Part shown: piece by piece, positions 29,024-38,311 of the stretch
How positions within the stretch are numbered: position 1 is the stretch's first letter
Layout: each line of letters starts with the position of its first letter
Notes under the pieces: model-generated
What the model was told of the DNA's origin: nothing
The model's database searches: none
What the model saw: only the letters and a program-made list of their open reading frames with translations
Origin: an uncultured Ligilactobacillus sp.
GTDB taxonomy: Bacteria; Bacillota; Bacilli; Lactobacillales; Lactobacillaceae
Assembly (NCBI GenBank): GCA_934215475.1
Contig: CAKPZY010000006.1
Coordinates: 4,760 to 68,759, forward strand
Length of the DNA: 64,000 bases
Direction of reading: 5' to 3'
Program-made: the position numbers and the translations under genes

Positions 29024-30222
29024 TAAACTTTCTCCTCCTGCACATGTGATTGCATAAATTTATTGATCCTTTGGATACCCTTCTCAAGCTCTTGTGGAGC
29101 AGCAGCATAACTTATTCTGATAAAACCAGGCTGTCCAAAAGCTTCTCCAGGAACCACAGCAACGTGGGCTTCGCTTAAAAGACGGGCAGCGAATTCTTTT
29201 GCTGAAGACAAGCCCAATATTTTTAAAGCCTCTGTTATATTTGGAAAGAAATAAAACGCTCCCTGCGGCCTAAAAGCAAAGGAAAAGCCCGGCAAAGCAG
29301 CGAATTCTGGATAAAAATGATCCAAGCGTTCTTCATAACTCAGCCGCATCTTTTCGATCTCATTTTGCGGCAAATCAACTGCCGCTAGAGCAGCGTACTG
29401 GCTGACGGCTGTCAAATTACTAGTTGTCTGACTTAAGAGTGAATTAACGCTGTGAATGACATCTTGCGGCCCGACGATAAACCCGACGCGCCAACCCGTC
29501 ATCGCATAAGATTTTGAAAATCCGCTCACTAAAATTGTGCTGTCACGTATCTCGCCGCCAAATTCGAAAACAGAATGAAAAGCTGTATCATTGAAAACTA
29601 AATCATGATAAATATCATCGGTAATAAGAGTCACATTATGTGCAACAGCCCAGTGTCCCAACTCAAGCAGCTCTTCTTTGGAATAAACTAAACCTGATGG
29701 ATTCTGAGGAGAATTAATTATCAGAGCCCGTGTTTTAGGAGTGCACAATTTATCCAAAGATGAAGGATTCACTTTACCAGTCTTTGGAGAAGGCTGAACC
29801 GACACCGGCACTCCACCGGCTAATTTGATCTGTTCACTATAACTGACCCAAAAAGGTACTGGAATTAGAACTTCATCACCAGGATCGAGCAAAACTTGAC
29901 CTAATAAGTACAAAGCAAACTTAGCTCCGGTGGTAACTGCCACATCATCAGCCGAAAAATCAGCTTGGTACAGCGCATTAACTTTACGCGCAATTGCCAA
30001 CCGCAAAGGCAAGATGCCTTTAGCAGCAGTATACGAATCGACTTTTCCATCTGCTATTGCCTGAGAGGCTGCTTTTTTAATTGCACTGGGAGTGGGAAAA
30101 TCAGGTTCCCCTGCAGTCAAGTTGACCACATCCACCCCTTCTCCTTGGAGCTTTTTGGCTTTGTCAGATAGTGCGATCGTTGCGGATGGTTGTAAATTTT
30201 TTACACGTTGTGACAATTTCAT
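29023..30222 (-). CDS. aspB: Aspartate/aromatic class I aminotransferase
   Basis: A 399-residue PLP enzyme that moves the amino group between aspartate and 2-oxoglutarate. The PLP-binding lysine is in [16 protein letters not shown] (about residue 237), with NSPQNPSG and [10 protein letters not shown] before it. I use the ATG at 30222 because AGGAGGAAG lies 6 bases upstream; the ATG seven codons earlier has no spaced site. It sits between the TseB-like gene (18-bp gap) and asnS, as in B. subtilis. Aspartate made here would feed both AsnRS (through Asn) and pyrimidine synthesis. Confidence 0.93.
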   Translation of the reverse strand: MKLSQRVKNLQPSATIALSDKAKKLQGEGVDVVNLTAGEPDFPTPSAIKKAASQAIADGKVDSYTAAKGILPLRLAIARKVNALYQADFSADDVAVTTGAKFALYLLGQVLLDPGDEVLIPVPFWVSYSEQIKLAGGVPVSVQPSPKTGKVNPSSLDKLCTPKTRALIINSPQNPSGLVYSKEELLELGHWAVAHNVTLITDDIYHDLVFNDTAFHSVFEFGGEIRDSTILVSGFSKSYAMTGWRVGFIVGPQDVIHSVNSLLSQTTSNLTAVSQYAALAAVDLPQNEIEKMRLSYEERLDHFYPEFAALPGFSFAFRPQGAFYFFPNITEALKILGLSSAKEFAARLLSEAHVAVVPGEAFGQPGFIRISYAAAPQELEKGIQRINKFMQSHVQEEKV

Positions 30223-30239
30223 GCTAAACTTCCTCCTCA

Positions 30240-30737
30240 TCATAGGTTTTGTATTTCTTGAATAACGGAACCATTCTTAAATGAAAGCAGAGAATAACAC
30301 AGCTGATCATTTTGATTTAAATAGGTGACTTCCCAAACGGGCCTTTTACCATTGCTTTGCATTCCTAAAGCAACATGGAGGACCCTTTTAGCCTTACGAG
30401 TTTCCAGAACGAAATTTTGGGCCTTGTTAGCGGAGATCCCGCTATTAGCGGCGATAACATTGATCTTCTTTCCGTTACCGGAGATGATCGCATACAGCTT
30501 TTCTCCCTGCTTAGTACTGCCTTTTATCGTATTAAAATTTTTTCCATCACGGCTGTACTCATAATAAGCAATTTTCCGGTTAATGTGGGCATACTTTTCC
30601 GCCAATGCCTCTGAGCGCCGTTCATTTTGTTGATATGGTGCAAAAGCACCGTGGAAAAATAAAAAGACCAACAAAATTACCAGCAGGAAGGGCCCCCAGA
30701 AAATAGTTTTTCTGAATTGACCATTTTCTTTTCTCAT
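30240..30737 (-). CDS. TseB/YpmB-like membrane protein
   Basis: The 165-residue protein has one membrane segment (about residues 12-30) and an extracellular part of two small repeats of the YpmB/TseB type (DUF5590, PepSY-like). B. subtilis TseB affects wall elongation through PBP2A; the function here is inferred from family and place. It lies between dinG and aspB, exactly the B. subtilis order dinG-ypmB-aspB. Sequence conservation in this family is low, so the call rests partly on context. Confidence 0.75.
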   Translation of the reverse strand: MRKENGQFRKTIFWGPFLLVILLVFLFFHGAFAPYQQNERRSEALAEKYAHINRKIAYYEYSRDGKNFNTIKGSTKQGEKLYAIISGNGKKINVIAANSGISANKAQNFVLETRKAKRVLHVALGMQSNGKRPVWEVTYLNQNDQLCYSLLSFKNGSVIQEIQNL

Positions 30738-30807
30738 CTCTTATCCTACCCTTATCGTTTTTAAAATTTCCTACGCGACTTCTATTATAGCAAGCAAACA
30801 ACTAGGT

Positions 30808-33618
30808 TTAAAGCGCGGTTTTAATGTTTTTAAAAAACTTTTGTAAAGCAAGTACGATTTGAGAACTCGGAACATTTTGCAGATCAACTCCGGCTGGGAA
30901 AGACTTTTCAAATAGTGAACCGTACTTTTTGGTTAAAAACCGGGGATCAAGCAGGACAAAAGCACCTGTATCATTTGGAGTCCGAATCAATCTGCCAAAG
31001 CCCTGATTTAATTTGGAAACAGCTTCTGGAAGTGAAATCGTCCAGAAGGGGTCCTGTCCTTTCATCTCAGCCTGACTATAACGTGCCTGGTTTATGATTG
31101 AGCCTACCGGTTGAAAGGGCAGTCTGGTCACGATCAATAATTCTAAATTGTCATTTGGCAAATCAATTCCCTCAAAAAAGCTGCCGGTACCAAGCAAAAT
31201 CGCTTTGTGTTCCCTATCCATCACGAACCTCTTTTTGATCTTCTCCACACCGCCTGAGATGCCTTGAGCCAGAATATTTTTGTCAAACGTGATACTCTTT
31301 TTTTGCAGCTGCTCGTAAACGTCGCTAATGGTCTGCAATGAATTGAATAAGACCAAAGTTTGTTTAGGAACTTCCTCACTTATTGCGGCTATCATCTCTG
31401 CCAAATACTCGCAGTATTCTTGATAATCAACCAGACCAACATCTGGTGCATCAGAAGCCACCATGGCTTTGACCTGTTTATGGTAATCGAAAGGTGATTT
31501 GTATACAGTGATCTTTGTATTATTTGTTAGGTCAAGCTCTTTTTTTATATACTGTTTAAGCTGAGTCACTGCTAAACCGGCTCCGGTCAACAAAACATGC
31601 TGAAAGCCTGAATAGATGCGGTCATACAAAAAGCCTTCCGTTTTCATCAAACCGTTATTTACACGTAGATGGGCACCGGCCACACTGGATCGGCTGAGCC
31701 AAGTGACCTGACTATCCCCCTCTTCTTCCAGCCGGCCCAAAGAAAAAATCTCCCAGTTCTTGAGCACTTTGTTAAGGGAATCCGCCAAAGTAAAATAATC
31801 TCCCAAAAGCTGGTTGGCATTCGAACTCAGGTGCAATGACACACTTTGAGCAACATAGGATTGATAAATTCTGCGGTTCATTTGCAAGAGCTTTTGGTAT
31901 GCATTAGCTATGGACACAAATTCTTCCAAATGTGCTTTGATAAATCCACGAAATTTCTTAAGGGGCACAATACTTTCAAAATAATCACCGTGTTGGGCAG
32001 ACTTCTTTATAAAAGCTCGTGCGAACTCGGTTCTTAATTGCGGTGCTTTAGTATCGATAACTCTTATAACTTCTAACAAATTCTTCACAGTTGAACTAGT
32101 AATAAAACCGTCCTCTATTAGGTTCAAAAATGAATATGCCTCATGTGACTGTATCTTGACCAGTATTGAATCTGCCAGGATCTTGATCTCGTCTAGATCC
32201 ACCACTCGTTTATTACTTTTTCTAGTCATCTGCGGTAAGTGTTGTGCTTCGTCCACGATCAAGAGGCTGTCTTTATCCGCTAATTCGTCAACGTGAGTGC
32301 TTAAATAGGCATGATTAGTCAGAACAAAGTCTGCATTTTCTTCTACCGCCCTTTTCCTCCTTAAAAAATCCACCGAATAAAAACGGCTGTCTTGATCCAA
32401 GCCATTTACTCCATGATGCCGGATATCGGCAAATAACGGATCTTGCAGCTTGGTCAAATGAAGTTCGTCAAAATCACCAGTTTTAGTTTGCATTAGCCAT
32501 ACCAATATCCGCATTTGCAGTAAGCGGGTATGAGCATTTTGGGGTTGCTTTAAAGAACGGTCAAAACGATCAAGATCAATAAAGTGATGGTTCCCTTTAA
32601 GTGAAACTAATGAGCAGCTAAAGGGAAGCAGCTCTTTTAACAGAGCAAAAGAGTGATCTTGCAGCTGAGTCTGCAATGCCGTCGTTGCCGTGCTTATAAC
32701 CACTTGTTTTCCCTGCCTTGTTAAATAAGCTGCCGGAAAAAGATAGCCTAACGTTTTACCTGTGCCTGTGGGAGCATCCAGCACGCGCAAAAGATCAGGA
32801 TCGGCATTAAAGAAAGAAAACACATCGTCCATCATATTGGCCTGTTCGGGCCGCCAATTAATAACATCCGTAAATAATTTTTTCTTTTCTGCTGCGGAAG
32901 CTGGATATTCTAACGCCGTTAAGGTATCTTTAGTAAAATTGGGACGACGCAGTATTATCCCGCCTACAGACATTTGATTGGCTGGCAGCTTAGTTTCTTG
33001 TTGTCTTTTTTTCTGGTAAGCAAGTTTAAAACAATCGACTGTATCGAAATACATCTGATCTCCTAAGTTAGATAGTTGCTGTAACAAAGTGACCGGAAAG
33101 TTAGCGATCTTTTCTTGCAATTTTAAAAATAACGCTGCCGTGGTTTTAGCATCGCTAGCAGCATTATGCGGTTTTTCATGGGTCAACCCCAAAAAGCGGC
33201 TGATGTCAGATAAACGATATGATGGTAAAGTTGGCAAAACGACTTGAGTGAGTTGGACGGTATCTATCCCACGACCGCCAATTTCTGGATATCCTACCCT
33301 TATCAATTCGTTGTTTAAAAAATTATAGTCAAACGAAATATTGTGTGCCACAAAAATGGTGTTTTGTAATAAAGCATAGATGGTGCCAGCTACTTCCTCG
33401 AAGGTTGGAGCCTTTCTAACATCTCGATCAGAGATCTTGGTCAACTGCGAAATTTCGGGAGGGATCGGCTGTCTTGGATCTACCAAAGTGGAAAACTCAT
33501 TAACAATTTTGCCATACTGAACAAATACACAGCTGAATTGAATGATCCGATTCGTGCCATTGATGGCTGTCCCCGTCGTTTCTAGGTCAACTATTGCATA
33601 TGTTGTTTTTTTGGTCAT
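30808..33618 (-). CDS. dinG: DinG family helicase with N-terminal 3'-5' exonuclease domain
   Basis: This 936-residue protein joins a DnaQ-type exonuclease and an XPD-like helicase. The exonuclease motifs are VDLETTG (ExoI), HNISFDYNFL (ExoII) and HNAASDAKTT (ExoIII). The helicase has Walker A DAPTGTGKTLGY and the DEAH-like box IVDEAQHLP, and FGRLIR (motif VI). The Cys cluster that binds the 4Fe-4S in E. coli DinG is absent: no Cys lies between about residues 295 and 430 except one. This matches the Staphylococcus and Bacillus forms, known as exonucleases. Start at ATG 33618; GGTG six bases before. Confidence 0.94.
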   Translation of the reverse strand: MTKKTTYAIVDLETTGTAINGTNRIIQFSCVFVQYGKIVNEFSTLVDPRQPIPPEISQLTKISDRDVRKAPTFEEVAGTIYALLQNTIFVAHNISFDYNFLNNELIRVGYPEIGGRGIDTVQLTQVVLPTLPSYRLSDISRFLGLTHEKPHNAASDAKTTAALFLKLQEKIANFPVTLLQQLSNLGDQMYFDTVDCFKLAYQKKRQQETKLPANQMSVGGIILRRPNFTKDTLTALEYPASAAEKKKLFTDVINWRPEQANMMDDVFSFFNADPDLLRVLDAPTGTGKTLGYLFPAAYLTRQGKQVVISTATTALQTQLQDHSFALLKELLPFSCSLVSLKGNHHFIDLDRFDRSLKQPQNAHTRLLQMRILVWLMQTKTGDFDELHLTKLQDPLFADIRHHGVNGLDQDSRFYSVDFLRRKRAVEENADFVLTNHAYLSTHVDELADKDSLLIVDEAQHLPQMTRKSNKRVVDLDEIKILADSILVKIQSHEAYSFLNLIEDGFITSSTVKNLLEVIRVIDTKAPQLRTEFARAFIKKSAQHGDYFESIVPLKKFRGFIKAHLEEFVSIANAYQKLLQMNRRIYQSYVAQSVSLHLSSNANQLLGDYFTLADSLNKVLKNWEIFSLGRLEEEGDSQVTWLSRSSVAGAHLRVNNGLMKTEGFLYDRIYSGFQHVLLTGAGLAVTQLKQYIKKELDLTNNTKITVYKSPFDYHKQVKAMVASDAPDVGLVDYQEYCEYLAEMIAAISEEVPKQTLVLFNSLQTISDVYEQLQKKSITFDKNILAQGISGGVEKIKKRFVMDREHKAILLGTGSFFEGIDLPNDNLELLIVTRLPFQPVGSIINQARYSQAEMKGQDPFWTISLPEAVSKLNQGFGRLIRTPNDTGAFVLLDPRFLTKKYGSLFEKSFPAGVDLQNVPSSQIVLALQKFFKNIKTAL

Positions 33619-34151
33619 GTTTTCACCACTTCTACGTATTATTCTGATCAACTAATTCTTGATAATTATTCATGGCCAAAATGAGCGACCATTCTTTCAT
33701 TTTTGTTGACTTAATGGAATAATCAATAACAATCAATTGAAAGTAAACATTTTGCCTAAAATTAGTCTATTACAATCGTTGATATTACCAGCCCAGGCCA
33801 TTTTTGTCTACCTTACTATTTTTTTCGCGAGTCAAATAAAAACAGGAAAAATTTTCTTAATATTAATCTAGATATTTCAAATTGTTCAATATTTCTGACG
33901 AATGATCAGTCTTGCCTAGCAAACAGATCCGAGATAAAGATCCTATCTATTTGAATTATTAGCGGTGACGATTGTCTGTTGCTGGGCTAAAATGTATAAT
34001 TGTGTTGCGTGACAAATAAAGTGCCAATTAAAATTTATACTTGCAGAACCATCCATTGTGATCATCAAAACCTTCTGCTAAACATTAACAACACTCAGCA
34101 ACTGGCTTACTTTAATTTGATACATTTATTGGGAGATGTCTACACGAAATT
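33619..34151. other. 533-bp spacer between dinG and mvk
   Basis: AT-rich, with no gene that I can support. It must hold the dinG promoter on the minus strand. On the plus strand TTGTCT (33972-33977) and TATAAT (33995-34000), 17 bases apart, form the promoter of the mevalonate operon, giving a leader of about 145 bases before mvk. I see no known riboswitch or T-box motif in this leader. Confidence 0.55.
33972..34000 (+). promoter_or_regulatory. Promoter of the mevalonate operon
   Basis: TTGTCT and TATAAT spaced by 17 bases on the plus strand, preceded by an AT-rich region. It is the only good promoter between dinG and mvk in this direction. Confidence 0.7.
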
Positions 34152-35108
34152 ATGGAACAAAGATTAGACGGTATCGGTCATAGTCATGCCAAAATTATTC
34201 TGACCGGTGAACACTCTGTTGTCTATGGTCAACCAGCGATCGCCTTACCCCTAACAACGATCAAAGCTAAGGCAAGTTTACGGTTCACTACCACGGGCCA
34301 ACAAATAATAAACAGCTCATATTTTGATGGTCTCTTAAAAGAAATGCCAGCTTCAATGTTTGGCTTACAGCATTTGCTGAAAACTATTCTGCAAGAAGTA
34401 CACCAAAAAAATGCCAGTTTTACCGTGAAAATCACAAGTGATCTGCCGGCTGAGCGAGGTATGGGTTCATCAGCAGCAGTAGCTATTGCTACGATCCGCT
34501 GCTTATACGATGCTTTTGATTTGAAACTGACGCACAGTCAGACACTGCGGCTAGCCGACATTGAAGAAACTGACACACACAAAAATCCCAGCGGTCTGGA
34601 CGCAGCAACAGCTGCCAGTGAAAACCCGATCTGGCTGATCCGCGATCAAGAACTAATACCGCTGCCGATAACAATGAACGCTTACCTTTTGATTTGCGAT
34701 AGCGGGATCAAGGGACAAACCGGCAAAGCAATCCGGATCGTTCAAGATAACTTGACCAACGAATACACAACTACACAGCGGCACCTTAAAAAATTGGGAA
34801 ACATCGCCCGACAAGTAAGACAGCAACTGTCCCAAAACGATGTGTGCGGTTTGGGAAATTCACTGAATGAAGCACAATTCCATTTAAAAGAGATCGGCGT
34901 CAGCAGTCGAGATCTTGAATCACTGATCGAAGTAGCCAGACAAAATGGATCTTTAGGAAGCAAATTAACCGGGGGCGGCCGTGGAGGCTGTTTCATTAAC
35001 CTGACGGCTAGCCGCGCAAAAGCGGAAAAATTATCTGCGGTCATGAAACAACACGGGGTCACAAAAAGTTGGATCCAGCCTTTGTCTTCCGCAATAGGAG
35101 GTTTATAA
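34152..35108 (+). CDS. mvk: Mevalonate kinase
   Basis: Phosphorylates mevalonate with ATP. The 318-residue GHMP kinase has the N-terminal block HSHAKIILTGEHSVVYGQPA, the ATP loop ERGMGSSAAVAIA (about residue 102) and C-terminal KLTGGGRGGCF. The HSVVYG segment is specific for mevalonate kinases. It is the first gene of a four-gene operon and overlaps mvaD by one base. The start ATG has only a weak upstream purine stretch; GGGAG is 16 bases away, so translation start efficiency is uncertain. Confidence 0.95.
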   Translation: MEQRLDGIGHSHAKIILTGEHSVVYGQPAIALPLTTIKAKASLRFTTTGQQIINSSYFDGLLKEMPASMFGLQHLLKTILQEVHQKNASFTVKITSDLPAERGMGSSAAVAIATIRCLYDAFDLKLTHSQTLRLADIEETDTHKNPSGLDAATAASENPIWLIRDQELIPLPITMNAYLLICDSGIKGQTGKAIRIVQDNLTNEYTTTQRHLKKLGNIARQVRQQLSQNDVCGLGNSLNEAQFHLKEIGVSSRDLESLIEVARQNGSLGSKLTGGGRGGCFINLTASRAKAEKLSAVMKQHGVTKSWIQPLSSAIGGL

Positions 35109-36082
35109 TGCCAGTGATGCGAGCAACAGCACGCGCTCATACAAATATTGCACTCATCAAATATTGGGGCAAAAAAGATCAAAATTTAATTTTGCCGATG
35201 AACAGCTCTTTATCTTTAACATTAGATAAGTTTTTCACCGATACTACGGTGGAATATCTTCCAGCTTTTAAGCAGGACGAATTCATATTAAATAATAAAC
35301 CAAAAAAAGATGAAAAACTTACTAATTTCATGGATCTAATTCGCAACCACACACATACAAGTCTGTACGCCCGGATCACCTCGACCAATCATGTACCAAC
35401 GTCAGCCGGTTTAGCTTCTTCAGCTTCAGCTTATGCTGCTTTGGCTGTAGCTGCTACAGCGGCCACAGGAAATTATTATAACCAAACTGAACTTTCTCGA
35501 CTGGCTCGCAGAGGATCAGGATCGGCGACTCGCTCGCTCTTCGGTGGTTTTGTTGAATGGGTCAAGGGTCACGATGACTTATCCTCTTTCGCCCGCCCTA
35601 TTGTTTTACCAAATGATTGGGACATCAGGATGATTGCGATCGTAGTCGACGATAAACCCAAAAAAATATCTTCACGACTAGGTATGCAAAAGGTCGTGGA
35701 AACATCTCCTTTTTACACTGACTGGGTAAGAAGTGCCACCAAAGACCTCAATGACATTAAATTGGCTATGAAAAATGGTGATTTTCATAGGTTTGGAGAA
35801 ATTGCCGAAAGCAATGCACTAAAAATGCACGCTTTGAACCTAAGTGCCGTGCCACATTTCAACTATTTTGAACCAGCCAGTTTAATAGCGATGGAAATTG
35901 TTGAAAAACTTCGTGATTGCGGTTTACAGTGTTATTATACATTGGATGCAGGTCCAAACGTGAAAGTTATTTGTAAAAAAAACGATCTTAGTGTTATATT
36001 AAAAAAGCTGCAAGGAAAGTTCCCTGCTGATCACTTGCTCGTTGCAGCGCCTGGACCAGCAGCAGAATTATTAAAGAGTTAA
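35108..36082 (+). CDS. mvaD: Diphosphomevalonate decarboxylase
   Basis: Turns mevalonate diphosphate into isopentenyl diphosphate with ATP. The 324-residue GHMP member shows IALIKYWGKKDQNLILP near the N-terminus, the loop SAGLASSASAYAALA (about residue 100) and DAGPNVKVI near 288, all MvaD signatures. I place the start at ATG 35108 (MPVMRATARAHTN), 6 bases after AGGAGG; it overlaps the mvk stop by one base. The gene is followed by mvaK2 after 29 bp. Confidence 0.96.
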   Translation: MPVMRATARAHTNIALIKYWGKKDQNLILPMNSSLSLTLDKFFTDTTVEYLPAFKQDEFILNNKPKKDEKLTNFMDLIRNHTHTSLYARITSTNHVPTSAGLASSASAYAALAVAATAATGNYYNQTELSRLARRGSGSATRSLFGGFVEWVKGHDDLSSFARPIVLPNDWDIRMIAIVVDDKPKKISSRLGMQKVVETSPFYTDWVRSATKDLNDIKLAMKNGDFHRFGEIAESNALKMHALNLSAVPHFNYFEPASLIAMEIVEKLRDCGLQCYYTLDAGPNVKVICKKNDLSVILKKLQGKFPADHLLVAAPGPAAELLKS

Positions 36083-36111
36083 GAATTATTTCTTGAAAGG
36101 GTCTGATTTAT

Positions 36112-37185
36112 TTGATCAAGGTCAAAGCCCCCGGCAAACTTTACCTTGCTGGTGAATACGCCGTAGTTGAGACCGGCTATCCTGCTATTTTAGTGGCGTT
36201 AAACCAGTTTGTACATGTTTCTGTGGAGGCAAGCCATGATTATGGTTCGATAATTTCCCGGCAATACCAAGAAGAATCGGTTTATTGGAAACGGCAAGGC
36301 AACCAAATGGTTTTCGACAACCGTGATAATCCTTTCCACTACATTCTTTCCGGGATAAAGATCACAGAACAATACGCTCAAGCACTGGGTAAAACGATGC
36401 GCTGTTACCACTTGAAGATCGATAGTGAACTTGATAGCCCAGATGGAAAAAAATATGGTTTAGGCTCATCTGCTGCGGTAACTGTGGCGACTGTCAAGGC
36501 TCTTTGCGCCTTCTATAAAGTACCCGTAAATAAAGACGAGCTTTTTAAACTGGCTGCCATCGCGCACTTTGAGGTCCAAGGAAACGGTTCACTGGGAGAT
36601 ATTGCTGCAAGCGTCTATGGAGGTTTTATTGCGTATCACTCTTTTGACCGTGAGTGGCTGCACCTGGCAAAACAGAAATATTCCCTAAAAGAATTGCTAA
36701 ATTTAGCATGGCCCCAACTTAAAGTAGAAATATTAACACCGCCAACTGAATTAAATTTATTGATCGGGTGGACAGGTTCTCCAGCTTCCACTTCTCACTT
36801 GGTAGATGTTGTTGGACTGAAAAAAGCGGAAAGAAAGATCAAATATAATCAATTCCTTGCCGACAGTGCACACTGTTTACGCAATATCATTCGCGGTTTT
36901 CATGAAAGTTCGCTGAAGCAAATTCAAGCAGGATTGCGTGAAAACCGGCAAAACCTGAGAAAACTTGGAAATTTGACCAACTTAGAAATAGAAACCCCTA
37001 AACTGAAGCGTTTGATCACTATCGCGGAATCATTTGGAGGTGTTGCCAAATCTTCTGGTGCTGGCGGTGGAGACTGTGGGATCGTTGTGCTTGATAAAAA
37101 GATCAATGCAGCTGAAGTATGTGCTAAATGGCAAGCTGAAGGGATAGAACCGCTTAATTTAAAAGTGCATAACGTCTCTGATTAG
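36112..37185 (+). CDS. mvaK2: Phosphomevalonate kinase
   Basis: Second kinase of the pathway, giving mevalonate diphosphate. The 357-residue GHMP kinase begins IKVKAPGKLYLAGEYAVVETGYP, has the ATP loop KYGLGSSAAVTVATVKA (about residue 118) and ends with the KSSGAGGGDCG block. Start codon is TTG, with AAAGGG about ten bases before it. It is third in the operon, in order mvk-mvaD-mvaK2-fni that is usual in lactic acid bacteria. Confidence 0.95.
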   Translation: MIKVKAPGKLYLAGEYAVVETGYPAILVALNQFVHVSVEASHDYGSIISRQYQEESVYWKRQGNQMVFDNRDNPFHYILSGIKITEQYAQALGKTMRCYHLKIDSELDSPDGKKYGLGSSAAVTVATVKALCAFYKVPVNKDELFKLAAIAHFEVQGNGSLGDIAASVYGGFIAYHSFDREWLHLAKQKYSLKELLNLAWPQLKVEILTPPTELNLLIGWTGSPASTSHLVDVVGLKKAERKIKYNQFLADSAHCLRNIIRGFHESSLKQIQAGLRENRQNLRKLGNLTNLEIETPKLKRLITIAESFGGVAKSSGAGGGDCGIVVLDKKINAAEVCAKWQAEGIEPLNLKVHNVSD

Positions 37186-37204
37186 ACCAAAAGGAGCTAT
37201 GAGA

Positions 37205-38233
37205 ATGGATATTCAGGCACATAGAAAAGATGAACACGTCATAATAGCTGAAAAGTTATACAAAAAGGTTGCACATAATGGACTTGATGAGATACAGTTG
37301 ATTTTCGACAGCCTTCCTGAACTTGCACTAGAAAACATTGATTTATCAACGAATTTAGCTGGGTATCCGATCAAGGCTCCTTTTTTTGTCAACGCTATGA
37401 CTGGCGGAAGCCCTGAGACAAAGAAACTCAACCGTAGGTTAGCTAAGATCGCAGCTAAAAATGAACTGCCAATGGCCACTGGATCTCAAAGTGTTGCTTT
37501 AACAGATCCGTCTGCTGCGAATTCTTTTAAAGTTGTCCGCGAGGAGTCCCCGAATGGGATCGTGCTTGCTAATCTAGGAGCTTCTCATGGACCCAAAAAT
37601 GCCTTGGCAGCAATTCAAATGCTCAAAGCGCAAGTATTGGAGATCCATTTAAATCCAGGTCAAGAATTAGTAATGCCAGAGGGAGAACGTTCATTTAAAT
37701 GGTCCGATAATTTAAAAGAATTAGTCCATACTTTGCCAGTTCCTGTGCTGGTAAAAGAAGTCGGCGGTGGTTTATCGCCTCAGACTCTCCAGAAATTACA
37801 CGAGATGGGTGTTAAATACGTAGACCTCGCTGGCTCGGGCGGAACGGACTTCATCGCCATCGAAAACGAACGACGAAAACGGAAGGAGTTTTCCTTTTTA
37901 GAAGAAGCAGGTCTTTCTACTGCACAATCATTGCTGGTCGCGCGTAAATTTTCAGAAAGTTTTTCGTTCACCGCCTCAGGGGGTATCAGAAACGCTTTAG
38001 ATATCGTCAAGTGTTTGGTGCTGGGTGCTGACAATGTCGGCATTTCCGGGCTTTTCTTGCATACTTTGCTCAAACAAGGAGACGAGCAGCTAGACTTGCT
38101 CATCAGAGATTTGAAGTCTCAAATCGCCAAGATCATGTTGTTGCTGGGTTGCTGCAATATTGCTGAATTACATAAAACAAAATACGTTCTTTCCGCAGAA
38201 TTAAAATCTTTTGAAAAACAGATCAATGAATAA
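37205..38233 (+). CDS. fni: Isopentenyl-diphosphate delta-isomerase, type II
   Basis: FMN- and NAD(P)H-dependent enzyme that interconverts IPP and DMAPP. The 342 residues show RKDEHVIIAEK near the N-terminus, NAMTGGSPETKKLN, MATGSQSVAL and ASGGIRNALD, the flavin and substrate contacts of type II isomerases. I use the second ATG at 37205, eight bases after GGAG; the first ATG at 37199 is only two bases from it. It closes the operon before a strong terminator. Products go to ispA at 56-57 kb. Confidence 0.95.
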   Translation: MDIQAHRKDEHVIIAEKLYKKVAHNGLDEIQLIFDSLPELALENIDLSTNLAGYPIKAPFFVNAMTGGSPETKKLNRRLAKIAAKNELPMATGSQSVALTDPSAANSFKVVREESPNGIVLANLGASHGPKNALAAIQMLKAQVLEIHLNPGQELVMPEGERSFKWSDNLKELVHTLPVPVLVKEVGGGLSPQTLQKLHEMGVKYVDLAGSGGTDFIAIENERRKRKEFSFLEEAGLSTAQSLLVARKFSESFSFTASGGIRNALDIVKCLVLGADNVGISGLFLHTLLKQGDEQLDLLIRDLKSQIAKIMLLLGCCNIAELHKTKYVLSAELKSFEKQINE

Positions 38234-38245
38234 TTTGCTATATAC

Positions 38246-38281
38246 AAAAACCGTTATCTTAGAAAAGATAGCGGTTTTTTG
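38246..38281. terminator. Bidirectional terminator between fni and rsmF
   Basis: AAAACCGTTATCTT and AAGATAGCGGTTTTTT form a long stem with four-base loop and T-runs on both strands. It lies between convergent genes. Confidence 0.88.
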
Positions 38282-38311
38282 CAAAATATTTTGTTATATA
38301 CAAAGATATTG

